In this document: piece after piece, positions 17,606-25,899 of the stretch
Layout of the letters: each line of letters begins with the position of its first letter
Numbering within the stretch: position 1 is the first letter of the stretch
Origin: Methanomassiliicoccales archaeon LGM-DZ1
GTDB lineage: Archaea; Thermoplasmatota; Thermoplasmata; Methanomassiliicoccales; Methanomethylophilaceae
Reading direction: 5' to 3'
Length of the DNA: 64,000 nt
Assembly (NCBI GenBank): GCA_030168595.1
Contig: CP115556.1
Location: forward strand, 1,488,001-1,552,000
Program-made: the position numbers and the translations under genes
The notes under the pieces: model-generated
Database searches by the model: none
Seen by the model: the letters and a program-made list of their open reading frames with translations, nothing else
What the model was told of the DNA's origin: nothing

Positions 17606-18725
17606 TCCTGCGGGATGACAGCGACCTCGCCGCCTCCAGCATGCACCCGACGGCGTCTGCGTCGGTAAGCGAGTACACAGAGGAACGCCCCGCTCTCTCA
17701 GCTCTCACGATGCCTCCTTCTTTCATGATCCTCAGATCATAGGAAACGAGGTTCTGAGGGAGGCCTGTCACTTCCTGGATCTCCTTCACGCTCATCGGCG
17801 ACGCGCTCAGCAGGGCGGCGATGCGGATCCTGTCCTCCGTTGCCAAAGCGGACACGGCTGACTTGGCGCCTGTCATGCCGCTCTCGAAAGCAGGGTGTCT
17901 GTCCAGAACCTCATTCTGTCTGCAGCTGAACGGGGTGCGGGCGCAGACCGCATATGTCATCGGAACAGACATCTTGCCGAGCCGGGAAAGATAGGTGAAA
18001 TGCTCGGAGTCTGTGCTCTCGATCTTTATCTCCTTGATTCCCAGTTCCATGAGGAACCAAGTCTCCCAGCTCGGCCGCCTTATCCGGTTGACATAGAGAT
18101 TGCGGCATATGCCCCTGAGCCGCTGATAGTCGATGTTCCCGATGTCGGGGCGGATCTCGAGCTCCTCTTTGGAGTACTTAGTTCTCATGTAGTCGCTCCT
18201 CTGCCTGTACTCTTCGAGGGTCGTATCGAAGAAGTAGTTCCCGTCGGCTATGAAGAGGAATCCTCCCGGTCTCAGGAGACGCACCCATTCGCTGACTGCC
18301 TTTCCCGGGTCGCAGATCGTGAAAAGCGTGTCGTTGGCGACCACAGCATCGAAAGAGCAGCTTTCGAGACCGGGATTCTCAGCGTTCCCCAGAACGAAAT
18401 CTATGTCGGCCCCGTAGTAATCCGCGTTCCACCTGGCCTGTTCCAGCATTTTAGGGCTTATATCCATCGATGTGACGTCGTGGCCCATGGCGGACAGGGT
18501 TATCGATGAGTAGCCGGCACCGGAGCCCATGTCTGCTATCTTCAGGCATCTCCCTGTTCCGACCATCCTGCTGAACATCTTCTCAAGGCAGTCGGATGTT
18601 TTAAGGTACATGCGGGTGGAGAGACCGTATCCGCGAGCGTTATCCTCCCAGAAGCCCGTCACTTCCTTCTGCACTTCCGCATCAGATATGCGGCCGATCA
18701 CCTGCTCCTTGGTAAGATCGCTCAT
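17598..18725 (-). CDS. SAM-dependent methyltransferase fused to ArsR-type winged helix (1)
   Basis: 375 residues. The N-terminal half is a class I methyltransferase: motif I IADMGSGAGYSS near 63-74, acidic motif II end SMDIS, and NDTLF...LLRPGGFLFIADGNYF around motifs III-IV. From about 285 a winged helix of ArsR type follows (LATEDRIRIAALL...MSVKEIQEVTGLPQNLVSYDLRIMKEGGIV). It is convergent to the nifK-like gene and divergent from binding protein 3. A half-site TTGGAT of the shared operator lies at 18770-18775 beside its TATA-like TTATTAACG. I infer either a ligand-sensing regulator built on a methyltransferase fold, or a methyltransferase that controls its own regulon. Confidence 0.85.
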   Translation of the reverse strand: MSDLTKEQVIGRISDAEVQKEVTGFWEDNARGYGLSTRMYLKTSDCLEKMFSRMVGTGRCLKIADMGSGAGYSSITLSAMGHDVTSMDISPKMLEQARWNADYYGADIDFVLGNAENPGLESCSFDAVVANDTLFTICDPGKAVSEWVRLLRPGGFLFIADGNYFFDTTLEEYRQRSDYMRTKYSKEELEIRPDIGNIDYQRLRGICRNLYVNRIRRPSWETWFLMELGIKEIKIESTDSEHFTYLSRLGKMSVPMTYAVCARTPFSCRQNEVLDRHPAFESGMTGAKSAVSALATEDRIRIAALLSASPMSVKEIQEVTGLPQNLVSYDLRIMKEGGIVRAERAGRSSVYSLTDADAVGCMLEAARSLSSRRIT

Positions 18726-18861
18726 TCGGCCGGTTTCACTCCGTCAACCCGTTAATAAGGTCGGTCTTATTGGATTAATTTCCTGTCAAATCAAATTTTT
18801 TTGATAGATCTGCGGGCTTTCCGCAAACGCTTATATCCTGTCTCAAGGTCCGATGCATCAA

Positions 18862-18878
18862 TTGGATTATACATCCAA
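18862..18878. promoter_or_regulatory. Palindromic operator O4 upstream of binding protein 3
   Basis: TTGGAT-TATAC-ATCCAA, identical to the O1 core. A TATA-like TTATAT lies at 18831-18836, about 30 bases upstream, so transcription starts at the left arm. The gene follows at 18892 behind AAGGGG. The region also serves the divergent methyltransferase gene. Confidence 0.75.
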
Positions 18879-18891
18879 ATAAGGGGATAAC

Positions 18892-20235
18892 ATGAACATG
18901 AAGATACTGACCGTCGCAGCAGTGGCGGCGGTCATCGCGGTCGCAGCAATTGCGTTTGCGGTCATGGACGACGACAACGACAGCAGCAAGCCGGACCTGA
19001 CAATCAGTGATGTCGACGGCATCAGGCTGATCGTCTACGGGAACGCCAACAATGATGACACGATCGATTCGAACGACCGTGCCATAATAGAATCCATAAT
19101 CGACGGGGAGACTGTCTGGGACAGCAGCAAGGCCCCTTACGCGGATGCTAACGCCGACGGCACGGTCGACAGCAAGGACCTGGACCTTGTCGATGCGATC
19201 ATCAACGGGACCGAGGGGACGTACGTTTACTACTCGAACTATCAGGGGCATGCTACGAAGGTGGCGTACCCGACCCCGACCGATAACGTCGGCACGATGT
19301 ATTACCAGGCGGCGCAGATTTCCATCCTCTTCGGCATCTGGGACAATGTGAAGGCATGCGGAGTGACATCTCTGAACGACACCGCGAACCCCGGTTACGA
19401 GAGCAAGATTTCTTACGGATCCGGATACAACGTCGACCCCCAGACGGTCGTGAGCTCCGGCGTGACCACGATCATCTGCTACACTCAGACCGATACGACG
19501 GCGGCCGACATGGTCAACCTCGTCGAAACCACCGGATACGGGCTCAATGTCCTCTGCGTGAACCATGAGCATCTCCTGCAGTGCGTCTGCACTTACGGGT
19601 TCCTCTTCGGTCTGACAGACATCTCGGACAGGTATCTGGAACTGGCCGACAGGTGCTCCGAGAGCATCCAGGCATCGATGTCCGGCGTAGCCTCGCAGGA
19701 CCAGCCCACCGTCACCGGAGTGATGCTCTACAGCACTGCCACGACGGAAAAGATCCGCGTGCTCGGATGGAATCCTGCAGGGAACACCCACAACCTCGCC
19801 AAACTGATCCACTCCGTGCCCAATGTCAACTGGCTGAGGGCAGACAGCGACGAATCTCCTGCATACGGCGTGTACGTCAAGACCGAATGGTTCCTGACGG
19901 AAAAGCCTGACTACATCCTCGTCGTCGGTTCGGGGCTGACATCATCCTCGATGACTGCGGAAGAGTGCCAGGAGACTTATCATGCGAAATGCAAGGAGGT
20001 CTTCGGGGAGACCGAGGCGTACAAGAACAACCATATCATATGCACCAGCAACGGGATGCTGAACACCTACTCTAACCCGCTTGTCTCTCTCCGCATTCTG
20101 TCCTACGTCTACAGCGAGATCGACAGTTCGCTTGCCGATGAGGCGTACAGTGCGTGGTATACGTTCACGCTGCACAAGGAGGGCGATCTCGCCACCGAAG
20201 GCATCTACGTGATCGGGTCCGCGCTTGATTCGTGA
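18892..20235 (+). CDS. Membrane-anchored FecB/BtuF-type binding protein with dockerin-like repeats (importer 3)
   Basis: 447 residues. Hydrophobic anchor at about 4-25, then VYGNANNDDTIDSND at 48-62 and YADANADGTVDSKD at 83-96 (dockerin-like loops), then the ligand-binding lobes (GTMYYQAAQISILFGIWD, TTIICYTQTD, FLTEKPDYILVVG). It is preceded by O4 and a ribosome-binding site AAGGGG and followed by a 9-bp hairpin. It is the receptor of importer 3. Ligand unknown. Confidence 0.8.
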   Translation: MNMKILTVAAVAAVIAVAAIAFAVMDDDNDSSKPDLTISDVDGIRLIVYGNANNDDTIDSNDRAIIESIIDGETVWDSSKAPYADANADGTVDSKDLDLVDAIINGTEGTYVYYSNYQGHATKVAYPTPTDNVGTMYYQAAQISILFGIWDNVKACGVTSLNDTANPGYESKISYGSGYNVDPQTVVSSGVTTIICYTQTDTTAADMVNLVETTGYGLNVLCVNHEHLLQCVCTYGFLFGLTDISDRYLELADRCSESIQASMSGVASQDQPTVTGVMLYSTATTEKIRVLGWNPAGNTHNLAKLIHSVPNVNWLRADSDESPAYGVYVKTEWFLTEKPDYILVVGSGLTSSSMTAEECQETYHAKCKEVFGETEAYKNNHIICTSNGMLNTYSNPLVSLRILSYVYSEIDSSLADEAYSAWYTFTLHKEGDLATEGIYVIGSALDS

Positions 20236-20241
20236 ACCCGC

Positions 20242-20263
20242 CCGCCGGCCGGAAGGCCGGCGG
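20242..20263 (+). terminator. Intra-operon hairpin between binding protein and permease (importer 3)
   Basis: Perfect 9-bp stem CCGCCGGCC/GGCCGGCGG with a GGAA tetraloop, six bases after the binding protein stop. No T-run, so it is a pausing, processing or stabilising element rather than a strong terminator. Confidence 0.55.
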
Positions 20264-20288
20264 ACCGGAACCTGCGGCGTGATCCAAT

Positions 20289-21437
20289 ATGGCAGGAAGT
20301 GTTGAAACAGACCCTCTGATCGGCGATATTGTCCGCGAATCCATCCTTTCGTGGGATGATGCGGGGCCGGACAAGAAGAAGGAGCAGGTGCTGGACGGCT
20401 ACCGCCGTTATTATGCCAGGCGGTGGATCTTCATATCGGCATGCGCCGCCGCGCTCATCGTCCTCTCCGGAGTATCGCTCACCATCGGGGATTACAAGAT
20501 AGATTTCTTCAGATGCTTCTCCGTCGTATGGGAACACATCACGGGGAACGTCGGTACCTCTGAGGAGGCCAGGCTCCAGGATTATGTCATTTGGAACCTG
20601 AGGCTGACGACCGTATGCGGCGGCATAATCGCCGGAGTGGCCCTGTCGATATGCGGGGTCGCCATGCAGAGCATCCTCAAGAACCCCCTGGCGGACCCGT
20701 ATACGACCGGGGTCTCGTCGGGAGCAGGTTTCGGTGCGACGCTGGCCATAGTCGCCGGATCATCCGTGGTCACCGACCAGTATGCTGTCGTCGGCAATGC
20801 GTTCATCTTCGCACTGGTGCCTACGGCGGTGATCCTCGCAGTCGCGAAAATCAAGAATTCGTCGCCGGCGACGATGATAATGGCGGGCGTCGCCGTGATG
20901 TACGTGTTCAATGCGCTGTCCACGATCATCAAACTGTGGGGAGACCCGAACTCCCTGTCGGCAATCCTGGAATGGCAGGTCGGATCCATCGGAGGCATAT
21001 CGTGGAAGAACCTGACGCTCATGTTCTTCGCCACGGTGATAGGCCTGATCATAATCCAGTCCCTGGCCAGGGAACTCAACGTCCTGGCGACGGGCGAGGA
21101 CAGCGCCAAGGCCCTGGGCCTGGACGTGGAAAGGCTCAGGAACCTGACCATGATCGTGGTGGCGCTGTTGGCGGCGGCCATCGTCAGCTTCACCGGTCTC
21201 ATCGGTTTCGTCGGGCTCATAGCCCCGCATGCGGCCCGGATAATCATCGGAGCGGACAATAGGTATCTCGTGCCTGCATCCGCTCTCCTCGGTGCAGTCG
21301 TGCTGATCTCCGCAGAAATCGTCGGGAAGACCCTGATGTCCCCGTCCGTCATCCCGGTAGGGGTGATAACCTCGCTCCTGGGAGGCCCGATATTCCTCTG
21401 GCTCCTGCTTCGGCGCAAATCGGAGGTGTGGGGATGA
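20289..21437 (+). CDS. FecCD/BtuC-type ABC importer permease (importer 3)
   Basis: 382 residues, the longest of the four permeases because of a 55-residue acidic cytoplasmic N-terminus. Family signatures are KNPLADPYTTGVSSGAGF, GLIGFVGLIAPHAAR and GVITSLLGGPIFLWLL. Its stop overlaps the ATPase start by ATGA. It carries the ligand delivered by receptor 3. Confidence 0.92.
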   Translation: MAGSVETDPLIGDIVRESILSWDDAGPDKKKEQVLDGYRRYYARRWIFISACAAALIVLSGVSLTIGDYKIDFFRCFSVVWEHITGNVGTSEEARLQDYVIWNLRLTTVCGGIIAGVALSICGVAMQSILKNPLADPYTTGVSSGAGFGATLAIVAGSSVVTDQYAVVGNAFIFALVPTAVILAVAKIKNSSPATMIMAGVAVMYVFNALSTIIKLWGDPNSLSAILEWQVGSIGGISWKNLTLMFFATVIGLIIIQSLARELNVLATGEDSAKALGLDVERLRNLTMIVVALLAAAIVSFTGLIGFVGLIAPHAARIIIGADNRYLVPASALLGAVVLISAEIVGKTLMSPSVIPVGVITSLLGGPIFLWLLLRRKSEVWG

Positions 21438-22213
21438 AGCTGGAGATCAAAGGCATGTCGTACAGGTATTCAGGCGGCAGCTCGGTTCTCAGAGACATAG
21501 ATCTGGAACTGATCGGTCCGGAGCTCGTCTGCATAATCGGACCCAACGGCGTCGGGAAATCCACCCTCGTGAAATGCATCAACCGCCTCGTGAGGCCCGG
21601 AGAGGGAACGGTCCTCCTGGACGGTGTAGATGTATCGTCATATTCCCGCAAGGACCTGGCCATGAGGATAGGGTACGTTCCGCCGGACTCGAGGGACATG
21701 TTCTCGATACCTGTCCTCGATGCCATCATGATCGGCAGGCACAACATCCAAGGATGGAGGAACACAGAGGCTGATGTGGATGCTGTCTACGGGATAATGA
21801 AACTACTGGGAATCGAAGACCTGGCTATGAGGAATTTCAACAGGCTCTCCTCGGGGCAGCGTCAGATGGTGAGCATAGCCAGGGGACTGGCCATGGATAC
21901 GCCGGTTCTCATCCTGGACGAGCCGACCTCCAATCTTGATGTGCGTTATCAAGTGTATGTGACCGAGATGCTCAGAGGCATAGCCGAGAAGAAGGACAGG
22001 CTTATCATCATGATAAGCCACGATCTCAATATCGCGGCTAAGTATGCCGATGAGGTCGTCGTCATGTCAGAGCCCGGTATCGTGTACGCGCACGGCAGTC
22101 CGAAGGAAGTCATCACAAGGCAGACCGTCCGCGATGTCTATGGGGTGGACTGCGAGATCGAGGACCATTCGGGCATTCCGCATGCGGTCCTCGGTTCCGT
22201 TCTCAGGAAATGA
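21434..22213 (+). CDS. FecE/BtuD-type ABC importer ATPase (importer 3)
   Basis: 259 residues from ATG 21434, which overlaps the permease stop and lies behind GGAGGTG. Walker A GPNGVGKST at 36-44, signature LSSGQRQM, Walker B VLILDEPTSNLD, switch SHDLN. The signature differs slightly from the LSAGQHQK of the other three, which suggests this is the more diverged copy. A remnant of the nifK-like gene follows 60-odd bases downstream. Confidence 0.93.
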   Translation: MKLEIKGMSYRYSGGSSVLRDIDLELIGPELVCIIGPNGVGKSTLVKCINRLVRPGEGTVLLDGVDVSSYSRKDLAMRIGYVPPDSRDMFSIPVLDAIMIGRHNIQGWRNTEADVDAVYGIMKLLGIEDLAMRNFNRLSSGQRQMVSIARGLAMDTPVLILDEPTSNLDVRYQVYVTEMLRGIAEKKDRLIIMISHDLNIAAKYADEVVVMSEPGIVYAHGSPKEVITRQTVRDVYGVDCEIEDHSGIPHAVLGSVLRK

Positions 22214-22275
22214 CCCTCTCGCGCCGATCATTCTATTTTGATGTACCAGATTCCGCCCCGAACCACGTAGGCGGG

Positions 22276-22354
22276 GTCGCAGATACTTCCTCGACAGGAT
22301 CATCAACGGCAGGGGAGAGTTCAGCTGCGGGCAGCCGACGATGGCGGACTTCTG
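22276..22354 (+). pseudogene. 3' remnant of a second nifK-like gene
   Basis: Bases 22297-22352 are identical over 56 positions to 17544-17599, the 3' end of the intact nifK-like gene, and the match extends with a few changes to about 22276. The frame still reads RYFLDRIINGRGEF...ADF and then TGA. No other part of the gene remains between importer 3 and methyltransferase 2. The first bases after the ATPase gene (ATGTACC at 22241 and GGCGGGGTCG at 22270) resemble the start of the nifH-nifD gene, but that match is weak. Confidence 0.85.
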
Positions 22355-22360
22355 ATGAAG

Positions 22361-23578
22361 TCAGGCCGAAGTTCGCTCCGGAGCCCGCCTGTCCTTCTTC
22401 TCGCGGATGACCTCGCACATCTCCACAATGTGCCTGATGCACTGTCTGTCCGACAGGCGGTAGAGAGTCTCCTTGCCGCTCTTCTCCGCTTCCACCACGC
22501 CGGCGTCCTTCAGGAACCGGAGATTATGGGAAGTTAGCGATTGGGAGCACCCTGATACTTCGGCCAATTGGCTGACGTTCAGCCTCCCCGCCATCAGAGC
22601 CGAGATCATGCGCATGCGCTTCTCGTCCGACATGGCCTTCAGCACGAGCATGATGTTCTTCTCGAAGGCATCCGCGTAGCCATGGATGCCCAGGACGTCG
22701 CCGGTGTCGATTATGGGATAATTGGTAGCGTCCTCCAGCGGGCTGACATTCCCGGCGGGCGACTTGGCGCTGATGACGAAGTTCGACGGCAGCTCCGTAA
22801 GGCCGTTGTGCGTGAGGACGGAATACGGCTGGCTGTCCAGCGATCTCACGCGGATGTCCGTCATCCCTATCCCCATGAAGGCGGAAACATCCCACGCCGG
22901 CCTTCTGGCACGGCTCATGGGGAGGTCCTTGGCGATGTCGCGGATGATGTTGAAGTCCACATGGTCCACGTTGGTCTCCGCATGCAGGCCGTCGTTCATC
23001 CCGTGCTTGGTCATCTCCATGTACCGCGAGCGCCGGCGGTAATCTTCGTCATAAAGGTCGAGGTAATAGTTGCCGTCTATCACCACTATGCTCCCTCCCG
23101 GAAGCAGGAGCTCTTTCCATGCCGAGTACGCGCCGGCCGGGTCGGTCAGGTTCCAGACCGTGTTGCGCGATACCGCCAGGTCGAAGGAGCCCTTCTTCAG
23201 AGGAGGGTCCTGGACGTCACCGAGGACGAAATCGATGTCGACCCCTGCCGCGGCGGCGTTCTCGCGGGCGCAGTCCAGCATTTCCGGGGAATTGTCTACG
23301 GCGGTCACCTCATGCCCTCTGAGGGCCAGCTGGATAGCGGTCAGCCCGGCGCCTGTTCCCATGTCGGCGACCCTGAGGCGGCGGTCGAGGTTGACGGAGC
23401 TGCCGATGATGCGGAGGATGCGGTCGTTCTCGCGCTCAAGGGATACGCGGGTGGCGCGGCTGTACCCTTCAGCGCGCATGTCCCAGTATCTGCGTATCCT
23501 CTCCTCCAGGGAGCCCTCGCACAGATGCTGGCCGCAGGCGTCGCTGTCCTCCGGAACGGCCATCTGATCAGATTCCAT
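22361..23578 (-). CDS. SAM-dependent methyltransferase fused to ArsR-type winged helix (2)
   Basis: 405 residues from ATG 23578; the frame is open to 23605, but those codons lie inside operator O6. Motif I ADMGTGAG at 71-78, AVDNSPEM as the SAM-binding acidic end, SRNTVWNLTDP and LLPGGSIVVIDGNYYL in the methyltransferase half. A winged helix follows from about 325 (MSDEKRMRMISALMAGRLNVSQLAEVSGCSQSLTSHNLRFLKDAGVV). It is the paralogue of the gene at 17598-18725 and sits in the same relative place, behind a nifK-like 3' end. The promoter carries the regulon operator, so it is probably autoregulated or co-regulated with the importers. Confidence 0.87.
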   Translation of the reverse strand: MESDQMAVPEDSDACGQHLCEGSLEERIRRYWDMRAEGYSRATRVSLERENDRILRIIGSSVNLDRRLRVADMGTGAGLTAIQLALRGHEVTAVDNSPEMLDCARENAAAAGVDIDFVLGDVQDPPLKKGSFDLAVSRNTVWNLTDPAGAYSAWKELLLPGGSIVVIDGNYYLDLYDEDYRRRSRYMEMTKHGMNDGLHAETNVDHVDFNIIRDIAKDLPMSRARRPAWDVSAFMGIGMTDIRVRSLDSQPYSVLTHNGLTELPSNFVISAKSPAGNVSPLEDATNYPIIDTGDVLGIHGYADAFEKNIMLVLKAMSDEKRMRMISALMAGRLNVSQLAEVSGCSQSLTSHNLRFLKDAGVVEAEKSGKETLYRLSDRQCIRHIVEMCEVIREKKDRRAPERTSA

Positions 23579-23583
23579 TTCTG

Positions 23584-23600
23584 TTGGAACTATAATCCAA
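23584..23600. promoter_or_regulatory. Palindromic operator O6 upstream of methyltransferase 2
   Basis: Reads TTGGATTATAGTTCCAA on the minus strand, 17 bp with TGGA/TCCA arms, six bases before the methyltransferase start. A minus-strand TATA box TTTATATG lies at 23603-23610. A separate perfect palindrome ATGAATATTCAT sits just upstream, around 23610-23621. Confidence 0.65.
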
Positions 23601-23680
23601 TCCATATAAATGAATATTCATTCATATGAAAACGGCCGCGCAGGATAGGTTTAAATCGGGACATGGGCAAGCAATCACTA

Positions 23681-23697
23681 TTGGATGTATATTCCAA
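23681..23697. promoter_or_regulatory. Palindromic operator O5 upstream of binding protein 4
   Basis: TTGGAT-GTATA-TTCCAA, same length and TGGA/TCCA arms as the other copies but with a changed spacer. A TATA-like TTTAAAT lies at 23650-23656, about 28 bases upstream, and the gene starts at 23707. This repeats the layout of O1, O2 and O4. Confidence 0.7.
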
Positions 23698-23706
23698 GTG
23701 ATTGAA

Positions 23707-25074
23707 ATGGACAATAAAATAATCGGAGCGATCGCCGTCGTGGCGATCCTCATAGCGGCGGGCGCGGCAGCCGTTGTTCTGATCAAGGACGACGGCGACG
23801 ATAATGTCGCCGACAGCAACAGCATGGTCGGCCGCCTGACCGTTTTCGGAAACGCCAACAACGACGATTACATCAACAGCGATGACGTCGACGAGGTCAA
23901 AGCGATCCTCGCGGGCGAGAAGGAGCCGGTATACTTCAGCTGTTACAAGGAGTACAAGGGCAGCGTTGCCAAAAGGTCCTTCGCGGACGCCAATGCGGAC
24001 GGGACGATCGATGAGACCGACCTGCAGCTGATCCAGGACATGGTCGACCGCAAGGAGGGCATGAAGATCTACTTCTACGATGTGGATGGGGTCATCAGCT
24101 CCTGCACCTATCCACTCACCACGGCGGCCGTCGGATACAAGAGCAACTACGAGTCGCTCAAGATCATCGGCGCGGTGGACACCGTCAAGTACATCTGCAA
24201 CCAGGTCGGAGATAACGGAGCATACCACAAGTGGTATGCCGATTTCGACAATGATAACACGGAATGCTTCGGCAGCCGCTTCACTCCCGACTATGAGGTC
24301 ATGAAGGACGATTCTCCGAGCTACATCCTTTCCGGCACCAGGGCCTGGTTCGATTCCAACATGGAGAGCACCGTGGCCCCCCTGGGGTGCGACGTGGTCC
24401 GCCTCCCGTTCTGGGAGGACAACCAGACCGTGCCTGCGATCATCACCCTCGGATACCTGACCGGCCACGAGGATAACGCCTACGCCTACGCTGAGAAGGC
24501 GGACGCGGTCTACAAGACCATCGAGAACGAGCTTTCCGGAGTTGAGCTCAAGGACAGGCCGCTGGTGTTCGCATCCTACAACGGCACCAGCATCTCGACC
24601 ATGCATAACGGTATCCAAGAGCTCGTCACCCTGGCGGGCGGAAGGACGCCCATCGATGCCGGGTATACGAGCGGCAGCATTGACCTCGAGGAGGTCGCCG
24701 ACAACATGAATCCCGACTGGATCGTCCTGGATACCTACTTCGGATTCCTCGAAACCTACACGACGCTCGAGGAGACCAAGAACAAGGAGGTCGATCAGCT
24801 CACCAATACCGACAACAAGTATGTCCAGGCCATCGACCACACCCAGGCCTACAAGAACGGCAATGTCCTGTTCCTGACCCAGGGCGTCTACATGGGGCCC
24901 GCCAGCTACATCTCGTGCGCGTACCTGGCCAACCATCTGTATCCGGACAGGTTCAGCTTCGACGTCGACGCGATGTTCGCCGACTACGTCTCGTCCTACC
25001 ACTCCGACTACAGCGCCTCGGACTTCGCCGGCATCGAGTACTTCGACCTGGAGACCCTGAAAACCTACCTCTGA
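23707..25074 (+). CDS. Membrane-anchored FecB/BtuF-type binding protein with dockerin-like repeats (importer 4)
   Basis: 455 residues from ATG 23707; the open frame begins upstream of the operator, which I reject. Anchor at about 5-26, dockerin-like loops FGNANNDDYINSDD at 47-60 and FADANADGTIDETD at 92-105. A 22-residue insert with SCYKEYKG separates them and is absent from the paralogues. The binding domain contains VVRLPFWEDNQTVP, close to the IRLPFWEGD segment of receptor 2, so receptors 2 and 4 are nearest relatives. It heads an operon that also contains a methyltransferase gene. Confidence 0.8.
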   Translation: MDNKIIGAIAVVAILIAAGAAAVVLIKDDGDDNVADSNSMVGRLTVFGNANNDDYINSDDVDEVKAILAGEKEPVYFSCYKEYKGSVAKRSFADANADGTIDETDLQLIQDMVDRKEGMKIYFYDVDGVISSCTYPLTTAAVGYKSNYESLKIIGAVDTVKYICNQVGDNGAYHKWYADFDNDNTECFGSRFTPDYEVMKDDSPSYILSGTRAWFDSNMESTVAPLGCDVVRLPFWEDNQTVPAIITLGYLTGHEDNAYAYAEKADAVYKTIENELSGVELKDRPLVFASYNGTSISTMHNGIQELVTLAGGRTPIDAGYTSGSIDLEEVADNMNPDWIVLDTYFGFLETYTTLEETKNKEVDQLTNTDNKYVQAIDHTQAYKNGNVLFLTQGVYMGPASYISCAYLANHLYPDRFSFDVDAMFADYVSSYHSDYSASDFAGIEYFDLETLKTYL

Positions 25075-25080
25075 ACGGGC

Positions 25081-25103
25081 AGGGAGGGGCTATGCCCCTC
25101 CCT
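25081..25103 (+). terminator. Intra-operon hairpin behind binding protein 4
   Basis: Perfect 10-bp stem AGGGAGGGGC/GCCCCTCCCT with a TAT loop, six bases after the stop of the binding protein. It is the fourth example of a stable hairpin at this place in the importer operons. Confidence 0.55.
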
Positions 25104-25121
25104 GATGGTCATTGAGATAAA

Positions 25122-25847
25122 ATGCAGCTTTCCGAAGATATCTGCAGATACTGGGACATGAGGAGCGACGGGTTCTCCGATGCCGTCCTCCATGAACTGG
25201 GCACCCGCGGAGAGGAGGTCTCCCGCGAAGTGGCGGGCAGGCTGGGGGTCGTTCCCGGCTCGCGCGTCCTGGATGTCGGATGCGGCCCCGGGTTCCTGTC
25301 GATCCTCCTCGCTCAGAGGGGCGCCTCGGTCACCGGGATAGATATGTCCGAGATGATGGTGCGCCGTGCCCGGGAGAATGCCGGTAACTTCGGCCTCGAC
25401 ATAGATTTCAGAGTGATGGACGCCCAGAAGATGGATTTCCGGGAAGGGAGTTTCGACGCAGCGGTCTCGCGGAGCGTGATGTGGGGCCTGACCGAGCCGG
25501 AAAGGGCATATTCCGAGATGGTCCGCGTCCTGAAGGCCGGCGGCCGCGGATACGTGTCGGACGGCAACTTCTACCGCCGGCTTTTCGATCCGCGTTATGA
25601 GTTCGTGCGGGGAGAGGATGCCTCCGGGCATGAGCGCTTCAACCGCGGCGGCGTAGACTTCGGCATCATGGAGAGGATCGCGGAAGACCTTCCGCTGAGC
25701 CGCGCCGACCGTCCGCAATGGGATTTCGGCGCATTGTGCCAGCTGGATGTTTCCGACATCGACGTCCGGATCTTCAGGAGGCCGAACGTCTCCGGCGTCC
25801 GGACGATCGCAGGATTCAGCGCAGTGTTTTCAAAAGGAGGGAACTGA
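25122..25847 (+). CDS. SAM-dependent methyltransferase inside the importer 4 operon
   Basis: 241 residues. Motif I VLDVGCGPGFLS near 49-60, GIDMSEMMVRRA, and SRSVMWGLTEPERAYSEMVRVLKAGGRGYVSDGNFY, closely parallel to the two ArsR-fused methyltransferases (the SR-x-x-V/L-W-x-L-T-x-P and DGN-F/Y-Y motifs are shared). The winged helix is missing: the protein ends after the catalytic domain. Its place between receptor and permease genes ties methylation directly to the imported ligand or its product. Small-molecule methylation is an inference; the substrate is not visible. Confidence 0.87.
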   Translation: MQLSEDICRYWDMRSDGFSDAVLHELGTRGEEVSREVAGRLGVVPGSRVLDVGCGPGFLSILLAQRGASVTGIDMSEMMVRRARENAGNFGLDIDFRVMDAQKMDFREGSFDAAVSRSVMWGLTEPERAYSEMVRVLKAGGRGYVSDGNFYRRLFDPRYEFVRGEDASGHERFNRGGVDFGIMERIAEDLPLSRADRPQWDFGALCQLDVSDIDVRIFRRPNVSGVRTIAGFSAVFSKGGN

Positions 25848-25899
25848 GATCGAACCGACCGCAGAATCCGTCCTCCCGGCAGGCGAAGATTCCGCCGAG

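Noticed and set aside
22241-22283. 5' remnant of the nifH-nifD fusion gene next to the nifK scar
   Set aside because: ATGTACC and GGCGGGGTCG match the real gene start, but the spacing is off by two bases and the codons between do not match. Too weak to claim.
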